Shown here: positions 24,341-33,277 of the stretch, one piece after another | How positions within the stretch are numbered: the stretch's first letter is position 1 | Layout: every line of letters begins with the position of its first letter | Assembly (NCBI GenBank): GCA_902565935.1 | Contig: CACFGT010000014.1 | Coordinates: 1 to 36,497 of the forward strand | Source of the DNA: an uncultured Pelagibacteraceae bacterium | GTDB lineage: Bacteria > Pseudomonadota > Alphaproteobacteria > Pelagibacterales > Pelagibacteraceae | Reading direction: 5' to 3' | Length of the DNA stretch: 36,497 nucleotides | Notes under the pieces: model-generated | Database searches by the model: none | Seen by the model: only the letters and a program-made list of their open reading frames with translations | Told to the model about the DNA's origin: nothing | Made by a program: the position numbers and the translations under genes

Positions 24341-24920
24341 ATTAATATTATTATTAATTGCAATAATTTTATCAGGTTGTGTTGGTGTTTCTTCTAGTGG
24401 CGTGTTTGGAACTGGGGTAAGTGTCGCTTTAGATCCAAGGTCTGTTGGAACCCAAATTGATGACTCAATTATGCAAAAAAACTTATCTGCAAGAATGATT
24501 TTATTAGATAAAAAATACCTATTGTCCGTAAAATCAAAAGTTTTAGATGGTAGAATTTTTTTAACTGGAAAAGTAGAAAACCCTGAGGACAAATTAAAAT
24601 TAACTAAGATGGCTTGGGAAACAGAGGGTGTAAGATCTGTAAGGAATGATATTAAAGTTAAAGAGGATTTTGACTTTAAGCAGTCTGCAAAAGATCTTCT
24701 AATTACATCACAATTAAGAACTGCACTAATTCTGGATAAAGAAATTAAATCAACAAACTATCAAATTGATACTTATAAAAAGAAAATTTATATCTATGGT
24801 ATCGCAATGACTTCAGATGAAAAAGATAAAGTTATTGATGAAGCAAAACAAGTTTTAGATGTAAAAGATGTTATTGCTAGCATTCTGCTTGTAGAAAATT
24901 TAAGAATACAAAAAAATTAA
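24330..24920 (+). CDS. BON-domain outer-membrane lipoprotein (DolP/YraP-like)
   Basis: A 196-residue lipoprotein: the signal peptide ends LSGC with Cys17 as the lipid-modified residue, and two BON domains follow (KYLLSVKSKVLDGRIFLTGKV.. and STNYQIDTYKKKIYIYGIA..). BON domains bind phospholipids. DolP (YraP) in E. coli acts at the outer membrane and division site and supports BAM and amidase activation. Position after rsmI and near the LppC-like gene matches the yraL/yraM/yraP neighbourhood. It overlaps rsmI by 11 bp, and its stop shares TTAA with the convergent maeB stop. Confidence 0.87.
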   Translation: MKNKLILLLIAIILSGCVGVSSSGVFGTGVSVALDPRSVGTQIDDSIMQKNLSARMILLDKKYLLSVKSKVLDGRIFLTGKVENPEDKLKLTKMAWETEGVRSVRNDIKVKEDFDFKQSAKDLLITSQLRTALILDKEIKSTNYQIDTYKKKIYIYGIAMTSDEKDKVIDEAKQVLDVKDVIASILLVENLRIQKN

Positions 24921-27202
24921 TTCTTTTTATATTGAATTACATCTGCTGAGTATGCTGCTATTGAAGCTAGATTGATAATATCTGATGTTGAACTTCTTAG
25001 AGGAGCTATCTCTATTGGTTGTCCCAATCCAACTAACAAAGGCCCAATAACTTTTGCCCTACTCATAGATTTAATCATTTTGTAAGATATAGCGGCACTA
25101 TGTTGACTTGGCATTATCAAAACGTTTGAACTTCCAACAATTTCAGAGAATGGATACAGTTCTTTATATACTTCTTCTAAGGCAACATCTGGCTGCATTT
25201 CACCATCAAATTTAAAATCTACATTATCTTTTTTTAAAATCTCAACAGCATCGCTTAATCTTTTTGTTCTATCGGTAGCTGGTTCACCAAAAGTAGAATG
25301 GGATAGGAATGCAATCTTAGGATCAAATCCAAAAAGTCTCACAACTCTAGCAGCAGATTTTGCCATCTCAGCTAATTGTTTTGCATCTGGATATTCTATA
25401 ACTGATGTGTCGCAAAGAAAAATTGTTTTACCTCTATTAACAATTAAATTTAGACCAAACATAATTTCTCCTTGTCTAGGATCCACAACTTTGATTATTT
25501 TCTCAAGTGAAGAAGAATATCTCCTAGTGTTACCAGTCACCATCGCGTCTGCATCTTCACACGCAACCATACAAGATGCCCATATTACTCTATCGTTCCT
25601 AACCAGTCTGTCACAATCCCACTCTAACATACCTTTTTCTCTTTGAAGTTTTTTAAAAAGATATTTGACGTATTTATCTCTTTTAACTTTGTCTTTGGAA
25701 TTCACAATTTCAATGTTAAAGTTTTCATTGAAACCAATTTTTTTTATTTGATTTTTAATTAACTCTTCTTTTCCAACCAATATAGGTATTCCTAATTTTG
25801 ACTTTTTAAATGCAATAGCAGCTTTCAGCATATTTTCGTCCTCACCATCCGCAAAAACAACTCTTTTTTGTTTTTTTTTGATATAAGAATTTACACCCTG
25901 CATGATAGTAACAGTGGGATCTAATCTTTGTTTAAGTTGATCTTTATAGACTTCAAAATCATTTATTTTAATTCTTGCAACTCCAGTATCCATTGCTGCT
26001 TTAGCAACTGCTGCAGGTATGACACTTATTAGTCTTGGATCAAATGTAGATGGTATAATATAATCTTTACCATAATAAGGTCTTTCACCACCCATCGCCG
26101 CAACAACTTCGTCGGGCACACTCTCTTTTGCTAGGTTAGCAATCGCATGTGCAGCTGCAATTTTCATTTCATCATTAATAGTTTTAGCTCTTATATCTAA
26201 TGCACCTCGAAAAATATAAGGAAAGCCAATTAAATTATTTACTTGATTTGGATAATCTGATCTTCCAGTTGCAATAATTGCATCATTTCTAACTTCTTCA
26301 ATTTCTTCAGGTGTAATTTCTGGATCTGGATTTGCACATGCAAAAATTATTGGATTCTTAGACATTTTTTTTACCATGTCTTTTGTTAAAGCTCCTTTTG
26401 CTGACAAACCTAAAAAAACATCTGCATCTTTAATCGCATCATTTAAACTTCGATCTTTAGTGTCAATAGCATGACTAGATTTCCATTGATTTAGATTTTC
26501 TCTTCCTCTGAAAATTACACCTGTACGGTCAACCATTGTGATATTTTTTTGAGGAACACCACTTTTTTTAAATAAATTAGTACAGGCCATTGCAGAGGCC
26601 CCAGCACCATTAACTACAATTTTGACCTCATCTATTTTTTTTTTACTTATATCTAGCGCATTTATTAAAGCTGCAGTAGTTATAATTGCTGTGCCATGTT
26701 GATCATCGTGAAAAACAGGTATATCTAAAATTTCTTTTAATTTATCTTCAATGATGAAGCAATCAGGCGCAGCAATATCTTCAAGATTAATTCCACCGAA
26801 GCTAGGAGCAAAATTTTTAATACTATTAATTATTTCGTCTGGGTCTGATGAGTCAATTTCAAGATCTATAGAGTCTATATCCGCAAATCTTTTAAACAAA
26901 ACTGCTTTACCCTCCATTACTGGTTTTGAAGCTAAAGCACCCAAGTTTCCCATACCGAGTATTGCTGAACCGTTACTAATCACTGCAACAAGATTTCCTT
27001 TGCTTGTATAATCAAATGCTGCTTCAGGATTTTCACTAATGGCTCGAACTGGAGCTGCTACACCTGGTGAATATGCTAAGGCAAGATCTCTTTTTGTTGT
27101 CATATTTTTTGAGGAAGATATTTCAATCTTGCCTGGTTTTTTATGACTATGAAATTCTAAAGCTTCTTTATCTGTATAATGATCAACTTTTGTTTTTTTC
27201 AT
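24917..27202 (-). CDS. maeB: NADP-dependent malic enzyme with phosphotransacetylase-like domain
   Basis: MaeB converts malate to pyruvate and CO2, yielding NADPH. At 761 residues it is the long, two-domain type: an N-terminal malic enzyme domain (AYSPGVAAPVRAI; ISNGSAILGMGNLGAL; PVFHDDQHGTAI; IVVNGAGASAMACTNL; ANPDPEITPEE) and, after about residue 430, a phosphotransacetylase-like domain (KRVVFADGEDENML; MVTGNTRRYSSSLEKI; VLIMPSQHSAAISYKMI) that acts as a regulatory and oligomerisation module. It is a single gene between convergent dolP-like (4-bp overlap) and divergent murJ (50-bp gap). Confidence 0.97.
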   Translation of the reverse strand: MKKTKVDHYTDKEALEFHSHKKPGKIEISSSKNMTTKRDLALAYSPGVAAPVRAISENPEAAFDYTSKGNLVAVISNGSAILGMGNLGALASKPVMEGKAVLFKRFADIDSIDLEIDSSDPDEIINSIKNFAPSFGGINLEDIAAPDCFIIEDKLKEILDIPVFHDDQHGTAIITTAALINALDISKKKIDEVKIVVNGAGASAMACTNLFKKSGVPQKNITMVDRTGVIFRGRENLNQWKSSHAIDTKDRSLNDAIKDADVFLGLSAKGALTKDMVKKMSKNPIIFACANPDPEITPEEIEEVRNDAIIATGRSDYPNQVNNLIGFPYIFRGALDIRAKTINDEMKIAAAHAIANLAKESVPDEVVAAMGGERPYYGKDYIIPSTFDPRLISVIPAAVAKAAMDTGVARIKINDFEVYKDQLKQRLDPTVTIMQGVNSYIKKKQKRVVFADGEDENMLKAAIAFKKSKLGIPILVGKEELIKNQIKKIGFNENFNIEIVNSKDKVKRDKYVKYLFKKLQREKGMLEWDCDRLVRNDRVIWASCMVACEDADAMVTGNTRRYSSSLEKIIKVVDPRQGEIMFGLNLIVNRGKTIFLCDTSVIEYPDAKQLAEMAKSAARVVRLFGFDPKIAFLSHSTFGEPATDRTKRLSDAVEILKKDNVDFKFDGEMQPDVALEEVYKELYPFSEIVGSSNVLIMPSQHSAAISYKMIKSMSRAKVIGPLLVGLGQPIEIAPLRSSTSDIINLASIAAYSADVIQYKKN

Positions 27203-27252
27203 TTTTATTAATTAGGTGTACAAATGGGGTAAAATTAAGACTAATATGATTT

Positions 27253-28782
27253 ATGAACTTAATTAAGTCAACAGGGACTTTTGGTTTTTATACTATTATA
27301 AGTAGATTACTTGGTTATTTAAGAGATATTTTAATCGCAATTTTTCTTGGAACTAGTTTTGTAGCAGATGCATTTTTTGTTGCTTTTAGAATACCTAACA
27401 CGTTTAGAAGATTGTTTGCAGAGGGAACATTTAATGCAGCTTTTGTACCAAGCTATACTTCTCAACTTGTTAAAGGAAAGACTAAATCCACAAATTTTGC
27501 TGGAGAAATTTTTAACTTATTATTTTTAGGCTTATTATTTCTAGTTTTTGTTATTGAGTTATTTATGCCAACATTTGTAGGTTTTATTGCGCCAGGATTT
27601 ATAAATGACATAAAAAAAATTGAATTAGCAACTGATTTAACAAGAATTACTTTTCCATTTTTATTGTTTGTTAGTCTGGCCTCATTTTTTGCCGCTATTT
27701 TAAATTCTCATAATAAGTTTGCAGCTGCATCTGCAGCTCCAATTATTCTTAATATAATTTTAATAGGAGTATTAATTTTTTCAAAAGTACTTAACGATCA
27801 ACTTGTGTATTATCTTTCATATGGTGTCTCTATTGCTGGTTTTTTACAATTAATTTTCTTATACAGATTTGTAAAAAAATTTTACAAAATACGTTTTAAG
27901 TTTAAATTTCAATTTACAAAAGAAGTAAAAACTTTTTTTAAAAAACTTTTACCAAGTATTTTTTCCTCTGGTGTAACCCAAATAAATATTCTTGTGGGAA
28001 CAATAATTGCCTCCTTTCAAGCTAGTGCAGTATCGTATTTGTATTATGCTGATAGAATTTATCAGATTAATCTTGCAATTGCAGGAATAGCTATTGGAAT
28101 TGTAATTCTCCCACAATTATCAAAATATGTTCATCTCAAAAAAAAAGACAAGATTGTTTTAATTCAAAATAAAGCACTAGAATTGAGTATGTTTTTAAGT
28201 GTACCAGCTACTATTGCTTTATTAATTGGATCACAAGAAATTATTTCAGCATTATTTGGCTACGGTTCTTTTTCAGAAGAAGGAGTATCAAATTCTGCAA
28301 AAGCCTTATATTATTTTGGATATGGTCTACCAGCTTTTGCGTTGATAAAAGTTTTTTCTAGTTTCTTTTTTGCAAATCATGATACGAAAACACCTTTTTA
28401 TATTTCATTTGCATCAGTTATTCTAAATATTTTTATCAGTGTTTATTATTTTAAAGATATCGGTTTTATAATCATACCTATCGCTACATCTATATCATCA
28501 TGGTTTAATGCAATTATTCTATTTATTTTTTTGAAAAATAAAAATTTATTCTCCTTTAATAATATATTTATAATTAAATTTATAAAAATTATTTTAACTT
28601 CAATTTTAATGGGAATATTATTTATGTATCTGATATCAATTTTTGAAAATCAATTAGTTTATGATTATAATTTAAAATCCTTTTTTATGATTTTTTCAGT
28701 GATTTTATGTATAATATTTTATTTAGTTGCATCCTATTTTATCAAAGCTTTTAATTATAATGATCTTAAATTAAAGTATTAG
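27253..28782 (+). CDS. murJ: lipid II flippase MurJ
   Basis: MurJ flips the peptidoglycan precursor lipid II across the inner membrane. The 509-residue protein is strongly hydrophobic, with about 14 membrane segments expected. The N-terminus STGTFGFYTIISRLLGYLRDILIA is the family start, RIPNTFRRLFAEGTFNAAFVPSY holds the conserved arginines of the cavity, and GSFSEEGVSNSAKALYYFGYGLPAFALIKV is the later signature. It starts a plus-strand run with trpS 3 bases behind, and diverges from maeB. Confidence 0.95.
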   Translation: MNLIKSTGTFGFYTIISRLLGYLRDILIAIFLGTSFVADAFFVAFRIPNTFRRLFAEGTFNAAFVPSYTSQLVKGKTKSTNFAGEIFNLLFLGLLFLVFVIELFMPTFVGFIAPGFINDIKKIELATDLTRITFPFLLFVSLASFFAAILNSHNKFAAASAAPIILNIILIGVLIFSKVLNDQLVYYLSYGVSIAGFLQLIFLYRFVKKFYKIRFKFKFQFTKEVKTFFKKLLPSIFSSGVTQINILVGTIIASFQASAVSYLYYADRIYQINLAIAGIAIGIVILPQLSKYVHLKKKDKIVLIQNKALELSMFLSVPATIALLIGSQEIISALFGYGSFSEEGVSNSAKALYYFGYGLPAFALIKVFSSFFFANHDTKTPFYISFASVILNIFISVYYFKDIGFIIIPIATSISSWFNAIILFIFLKNKNLFSFNNIFIIKFIKIILTSILMGILFMYLISIFENQLVYDYNLKSFFMIFSVILCIIFYLVASYFIKAFNYNDLKLKY

Positions 28783-28785
28783 ATT

Positions 28786-29787
28786 ATGAAAAAAATAATT
28801 TTTTCTGGCGTCCAACCTACTGGTAATTTACATTTAGGCAATTATCTTGGTGCTATAAAAAATTTTGTAAAACTAAATAACGATGTTAGTAATAATTGTA
28901 TATTTTGTGTTGTTGATCTTCATGCTATTACAACTAAACAAAACCCAAAAGAGTTAAAAGAAAATACTCTCGAAACTATAGCAACCTTTATTGCTTGTGG
29001 AATTGATCCAAAAAAAAGCATTTTATTTAATCAATCTCAAGTACCTGCTCATTCAGAAACTGCTTGGATTTTAAGTTGTGTTGCAAGGATGGGATGGTTA
29101 AATAGAATGACTCAATTTAAAGAAAAGGCTGGAAAGGATAAAGAAAAAGCTAGCATAGGATTATATTCTTATCCAATTTTAATGGCTGCAGATATATTAC
29201 TTTATGATGCATCTCATGTTCCAGTTGGAGACGATCAAAAGCAACATTTAGAACTTTGTAGGGATATAGCCCAAAAATTTAATAAAGATTTTAATGTTGA
29301 GGATTTTTTTAAAGTACCTGAACCTTTAATACAAAAAGAATTTTCAAGAATTATGAGTCTCAAAGATGGTCAAAAAAAAATGAGTAAATCAGAGTTATCA
29401 GATTTAAGCAGAATAAATTTAACAGACACAAAAGATCAGATTGTAAACAAAATTAAAAAAGCCAAAACAGATACTTTGCCAATGCCATCGAGTATTGATG
29501 AATTAAGAAAAAGGCCGGAAGTAAATAATTTGCTTGGAATATATTCGAGTTTGTCGGAAGAAAGTTTGGAAAAGATTATAAATACTTTTTCTGGAAAAAA
29601 TTTTTCTGAATTCAAAGATTTTTTGTCACAATTATTAGTTGATTGTTTAGATCCAATATCGAATGAAATTAAAAAATTAAAAAATGATAAAGAATATTTA
29701 AATCAAATACTTTTCGATGGATCTAAAAAAGCTAACGAAATAGCCAGTAAAAAAATTAAAAAAATTCATGAATTAGTGGGTTTTTGA
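28786..29787 (+). CDS. trpS: tryptophanyl-tRNA synthetase
   Basis: This class Ic synthetase charges tRNA-Trp. The 333-residue protein has [13 protein letters not shown] (HIGH-type HLGN at 16-19) and KMSKS at 198-202. The Trp pocket and dimer regions [34 protein letters not shown] and [13 protein letters not shown] are intact. It lies 3 bases after murJ, an arrangement also found in other alphaproteobacteria. Confidence 0.97.
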   Translation: MKKIIFSGVQPTGNLHLGNYLGAIKNFVKLNNDVSNNCIFCVVDLHAITTKQNPKELKENTLETIATFIACGIDPKKSILFNQSQVPAHSETAWILSCVARMGWLNRMTQFKEKAGKDKEKASIGLYSYPILMAADILLYDASHVPVGDDQKQHLELCRDIAQKFNKDFNVEDFFKVPEPLIQKEFSRIMSLKDGQKKMSKSELSDLSRINLTDTKDQIVNKIKKAKTDTLPMPSSIDELRKRPEVNNLLGIYSSLSEESLEKIINTFSGKNFSEFKDFLSQLLVDCLDPISNEIKKLKNDKEYLNQILFDGSKKANEIASKKIKKIHELVGF

Positions 29788-29836
29788 AAAAATATTATCT
29801 AGTTTAAATTTTTTAATTTTGAACTATATATTAATC

Positions 29837-30376
29837 ATGTTTGTTCAAACTGAAAATACACCTAATCCCAACTCGTTAAAATTTTTGCCAGGAAAGACTG
29901 TTTCAAATCAAGGGTCATTTGAAATAACTAGTAAAGATGAGACTAATAATGAATTAGTAAGAAACTTATTATCTGTAAACGGAGTTGAGGGAATTTTTTT
30001 AGGCAAAGATTTTATTTCGATAAACAAATATGACGATGTCTCATGGGATGAAATCAAACATATAGTAATTTCTTTAATTAATGACTTTTATTCAAGTGGT
30101 AAAGAATATGTAATTAATAAAAGCCTTAATGAAGATAAAAAAGATTTAAAAGAAATAGAAAAAAAAATTATTCAAATTTTAGATCAGAAAATTAGACCAG
30201 CTGTTGCAAAGGATGGAGGAGACATTAAATTTAAAAATTTTGAAAATGGTGTTGTGAGAGTTCAGTTACAAGGAAGTTGTTCTGGTTGTCCAAGTTCAAA
30301 AATGACACTAAAACAAGGTGTAGAAAATTTATTATGTCATTATATTCCTGAAATAAAGCAGGTTGAGGCAGAATAA
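29837..30376 (+). CDS. Nfu-type iron-sulfur cluster carrier protein
   Basis: I choose the ATG at 29837 (179 residues), giving MFVQTENTPNPNSLKFLPG, the exact family start; an in-frame TTG at 29819 is less likely. The N-terminal half is the Nfu N domain (NELVRNLLSVNGVEGIFLGKDFISINK). The C-terminal half is the NifU-like domain with VAKDGGDIKFKNF and the Fe-S ligands Cys148 and Cys151 in CSGCPSS. Such proteins deliver 4Fe-4S clusters to client enzymes; MiaB encoded in this window is the kind of client served. It is followed 4 bases later by the Bax-like gene. Confidence 0.93.
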   Translation: MFVQTENTPNPNSLKFLPGKTVSNQGSFEITSKDETNNELVRNLLSVNGVEGIFLGKDFISINKYDDVSWDEIKHIVISLINDFYSSGKEYVINKSLNEDKKDLKEIEKKIIQILDQKIRPAVAKDGGDIKFKNFENGVVRVQLQGSCSGCPSSKMTLKQGVENLLCHYIPEIKQVEAE

Positions 30377-30380
30377 GATT

Positions 30381-31457
30381 ATGAAGAGAAGATTATATAA
30401 TAGTCGCAATATTAAATTTCTAAGATTTTTTGATCAAAGAAATTTAGGTTCTCTTCCTAGGGTTTTAATTTGCTCAATTATTTTAATATCTTTTTTTTAT
30501 TCGATACCACAGATTATAGATTTTACTAAAAATGAAAATGTAGAATATCAAAATAATTCAAAAACAATTTTAGCTTACACTCTAAACAATAAAATTGTTA
30601 ACCAAGATAGTGACCAAGTTTTAAACGAAAATGATTTATTGGTTGATATTTTTAGTTTAAATGAACTTGAAACTGATACTGTAAGACTAAATGCAGCCAC
30701 TATTAAGCAGCTTTTTGAGGATACCAATTATACTCTTGAGGATGTGAGAAAAAAAAAATTAGTAAAACCTGTTGCATTAACTTTATTACCCAATGAAATT
30801 AAAAAAATTGAAAATTCAAAAAAAAGAAAAGAATTTTTTATTCAAATAGTTTTACCTCTTATTCTAAAAGAAAATAATAACATCAGATTAGACCGTAAGA
30901 GATTATTTTCTATTATTAATAAAAGTAATAATACAAATTTAGAGAAAAAATGGCTTGAAAAAAAATATAAACAATACGGAATCCCATCAAAAGACTTATC
31001 TGTTTTAAAAATAAGAATGGATGAAGTGCCTGTTTCATTAGCATTAGCACAAGCAGCAAAGGAGACAGGATGGGGTACATCAAGGTTTGCTCAAGAGGGT
31101 AATGCTTTATTTGGTCAATGGACTTGGTCAGGTGAAGGGTTAAAACCTAAAGACTCAGATAAAAATGAAGGACACAAAGTTATGAAATTTAATGTTTTAC
31201 AAGCTTCAGTAAGAGCTTATCAGAGAAATTTAAATACTCATTCTTCTTATAAAGCTTTTAGAAAAGCAAGAGCAAAATTAAGAGATGCAGGAAAAAATTT
31301 AGATAGTCTTATTTTATCAAAATTCTTAGACGAATATGCCCAAACGGGTGAAAAATATGTCGAAGTTCTTCAACAAATTATCAAACAAAATAATCTAAAA
31401 GATTTTGATGATGCTAAGCTTTTACCATCTAGTATAGAGTTAGAAAGTTTGATTTAA
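30381..31457 (+). CDS. Bax-like glucosaminidase-domain protein (peptidoglycan hydrolase)
   Basis: I choose the ATG at 30381 (358 residues) over an in-frame TTG at 30363 inside the nfu gene. A single membrane anchor, VLICSIILISFFYSIPQIIDF near residues 31-51, precedes a largely polar region. The glucosaminidase domain (PF01832) is clear: VSLALAQAAKETGWGTSRF, with the catalytic Glu, then QEGNALFGQWTW and YQRNLNTHSSYKAFRKARAKL, ending DEYAQTGEKYVEVLQQII. The Bax family probably cuts glycan strands at the inner-membrane face of the wall. The stop shares TTAA with the convergent deacetylase stop. Confidence 0.9.
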   Translation: MKRRLYNSRNIKFLRFFDQRNLGSLPRVLICSIILISFFYSIPQIIDFTKNENVEYQNNSKTILAYTLNNKIVNQDSDQVLNENDLLVDIFSLNELETDTVRLNAATIKQLFEDTNYTLEDVRKKKLVKPVALTLLPNEIKKIENSKKRKEFFIQIVLPLILKENNNIRLDRKRLFSIINKSNNTNLEKKWLEKKYKQYGIPSKDLSVLKIRMDEVPVSLALAQAAKETGWGTSRFAQEGNALFGQWTWSGEGLKPKDSDKNEGHKVMKFNVLQASVRAYQRNLNTHSSYKAFRKARAKLRDAGKNLDSLILSKFLDEYAQTGEKYVEVLQQIIKQNNLKDFDDAKLLPSSIELESLI

Positions 31458-32509
31458 TTATTAACTATTGTAAACTGAGTTCCAAACCATCGCCATTTTC
31501 CTTTGTCATTAAGAGAACAATTTATTCTACCTCGTCTTGGAACAAAAGGTTCTCTAAATTCAATAGATAAAATATTATTTTTAAAAGTTGTTTTGGATTT
31601 TTCCCATCTATCACCTTCGTTCGAATAACAATTAATATTTTCGATATTTTCTTGTTCAGGAAAAAATTCTACAGAAAACTTTGGTGGATTGATTTTTTTA
31701 TTTAATTTTTTTTCTTCAGGATTTAAATTCTTATATTGCAAGGGATAATAGTTAATAAGTGATTTAAACCTTTTTAGATCACCATATTTTTCATTAATTG
31801 GGAATCTTGGTAGTTCAAACTTATCTTTATTTAAATCTATAATTCCCGAATGCTGTCCAAATCCTAATTCAAAATTTTTTGAAATATAATTTTTCATAAA
31901 TAATGAATATTCCCCAAATGGGTATGAAAAAATTGATGGCACATAGCCTAGCTCATTTTTAAAAATTTTAGTTGCCGTTTCAATATCTTTGATAAAGTTT
32001 TTATTATTCATTTCTATGAGATATTCATGAGTGTGAGAATGATGCCCCACATATCCAAAACTAGATTTATCAATCTCCTTTATTTCATCCCAAGACATAT
32101 ATCCTCTTTTACCGACAGGCTCTGTTGAAATAAAAAGTATGAATGGTATTTTGTTTTTTTTCAAAAAAGGCCATGCCTCATTGTAAAAAGATTTAAATCC
32201 ATCATCGATTGTAATTAAGATTTTTTTAGTGTTTTTTGGTTTATCATACTCTTCAATTAAATTTTTTGGATCTAAAAAGTCGTACCCTAAATTTTTGATT
32301 GTTTCCATTTGCTTTTTGAAAATTTCCATTCTTATATTTGTTGATGGATACTTATTTTCATTAAATCTATGATACATTAAAGATAAAATACCATTATCGT
32401 TTGGATAATATTTGCTATTATTGGTTTGTGAATTAGAATTAGTTAAAAAATAAAATTGTAAAATGACTAAGCTAATAATAGATGCCACAAAGGATAAAAT
32501 TTTACTCAT
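31454..32509 (-). CDS. polysaccharide deacetylase (NodB-homology) family protein
   Basis: The 351-residue protein starts with a signal/anchor (ILSFVASIISLVILQFYFL). The NodB domain is visible: LMYHRFNEN, ITIDDGFKSFYNEAWPFL with the catalytic/metal Asp pair, SFGYVGHHSHTHEYL with metal His residues, and SIFSYPFGEYS. Family members remove N-acetyl groups from peptidoglycan, chitin-like or exopolysaccharides; the target here is unknown. A C-terminal beta-rich region with two cysteines follows. Its 5' end overlaps the divergent tsaB by 47 bp, and its 3' end overlaps the Bax-like gene by 4 bp. Confidence 0.87.
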   Translation of the reverse strand: MSKILSFVASIISLVILQFYFLTNSNSQTNNSKYYPNDNGILSLMYHRFNENKYPSTNIRMEIFKKQMETIKNLGYDFLDPKNLIEEYDKPKNTKKILITIDDGFKSFYNEAWPFLKKNKIPFILFISTEPVGKRGYMSWDEIKEIDKSSFGYVGHHSHTHEYLIEMNNKNFIKDIETATKIFKNELGYVPSIFSYPFGEYSLFMKNYISKNFELGFGQHSGIIDLNKDKFELPRFPINEKYGDLKRFKSLINYYPLQYKNLNPEEKKLNKKINPPKFSVEFFPEQENIENINCYSNEGDRWEKSKTTFKNNILSIEFREPFVPRRGRINCSLNDKGKWRWFGTQFTIVNN

Positions 32510-32849
32510 GATAATTGATTATAATACCAATTATAATATTACATATGAAAATAGTAAAAGTAATTATGAAAAATTAGCTTTATACATTAATAAATTTTTA
32601 TTTTCGAAAAATTTAGATCTTAGTAAAGTCTTAGAAATTTATGTTAATAGAGGCCCTGGTAGCTTTGCTGGAATAAGGAATTCACTTTCAGTTGTTAAGG
32701 CAGTTCATTTAGTCAATAAAACTGATTATTATTGTTTTAGTTTTGAGGATTTTGAGCAAAAAAATGATTGTAAATATGAAAATATACCTGATCTTTGTAA
32801 AAAATTTAAAATTAAAAAAAATTTGATTAATCCTCTTTATTTGAGTTAA
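32463..32849 (+). CDS. tsaB: miniature TsaB (t6A tRNA modification), internally deleted
   Basis: TsaB partners with TsaD and TsaE to make threonylcarbamoyladenosine at position 37 of ANN-reading tRNAs. The 128-residue protein is much shorter than the usual 210-230. The N-terminal lobe is complete: LIIDATKDKILLMIID aligns with the ASKHA start, and NRGPGSFAGIRNSLSVVKAVHL is the GPGSFTG-(L/V)R signature used in TsaD pairing. After about residue 95 the family's C-terminal lobe is missing, yet the last residues DLCKKFKIKKNLINPLYLS still resemble the normal TsaB end (P-x-YLR). This points to an internal deletion rather than loss of the end. The start at 32463 is supported by homology and lies 47 bp inside the divergent deacetylase gene. 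rimI, often next, is absent. Confidence 0.82.
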   Translation: MTKLIIDATKDKILLMIIDYNTNYNITYENSKSNYEKLALYINKFLFSKNLDLSKVLEIYVNRGPGSFAGIRNSLSVVKAVHLVNKTDYYCFSFEDFEQKNDCKYENIPDLCKKFKIKKNLINPLYLS

Positions 32850-32857
32850 AATTAGTT

Positions 32858-33277
32858 ATGTCAGAAACAATAGAACAAAAGTGTTTAAACAAGGGTGTAA
32901 AGCTTACTGATCAAAGACGTATAATTGCAAAAGTCATGTCAGAGTCAAATGATCATCCAGATGTTGATGAGCTTTATAAAAGGGTATCAAAAATCGATCC
33001 AAAAATCAGTATTGCTACAGTTTACAGAACAGTGAAGTTATTTGAAGAGTCTGGAATTCTGACAAAGCATGAATTCAAAGGAGGAAAAGCAAGATATGAA
33101 GAATTGAATGAGGGTCACCATGATCATTTAATTGATATTAAAACTGGTGAAATTATAGAATTCGTAGACGATGAAATAGAAAAACTCCAAAAAAAGGTTG
33201 CTGAAAAACATGGGTATAAATTAGTAGATCATAAACTTGAATTATATGGTGTAAAGATTAACTCAAACAATGAGTAA
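32858..33277 (+). CDS. fur: Fur family metal-responsive transcriptional regulator
   Basis: A 139-residue Fur-family repressor. The N-terminal winged helix is clear: KLTDQRRIIAKVM, HPDVDELYKRV and the recognition helix ISIATVYRTVKLFEESGILTKHEF. The dimerisation domain has EGHHDHLIDIKTGEIIEF, the metal-binding His cluster of Fur; the Cys that follows HLI in many Fur proteins is Asp here, and the C-terminal CxxC pairs are absent, so no structural zinc of the Cys4 type is likely. In alphaproteobacteria such proteins may respond to iron or manganese (Mur); I cannot tell which. It overlaps miaB by 8 bp. Start ATG at 32858, 8 bases after tsaB. Confidence 0.93.
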   Translation: MSETIEQKCLNKGVKLTDQRRIIAKVMSESNDHPDVDELYKRVSKIDPKISIATVYRTVKLFEESGILTKHEFKGGKARYEELNEGHHDHLIDIKTGEIIEFVDDEIEKLQKKVAEKHGYKLVDHKLELYGVKINSNNE

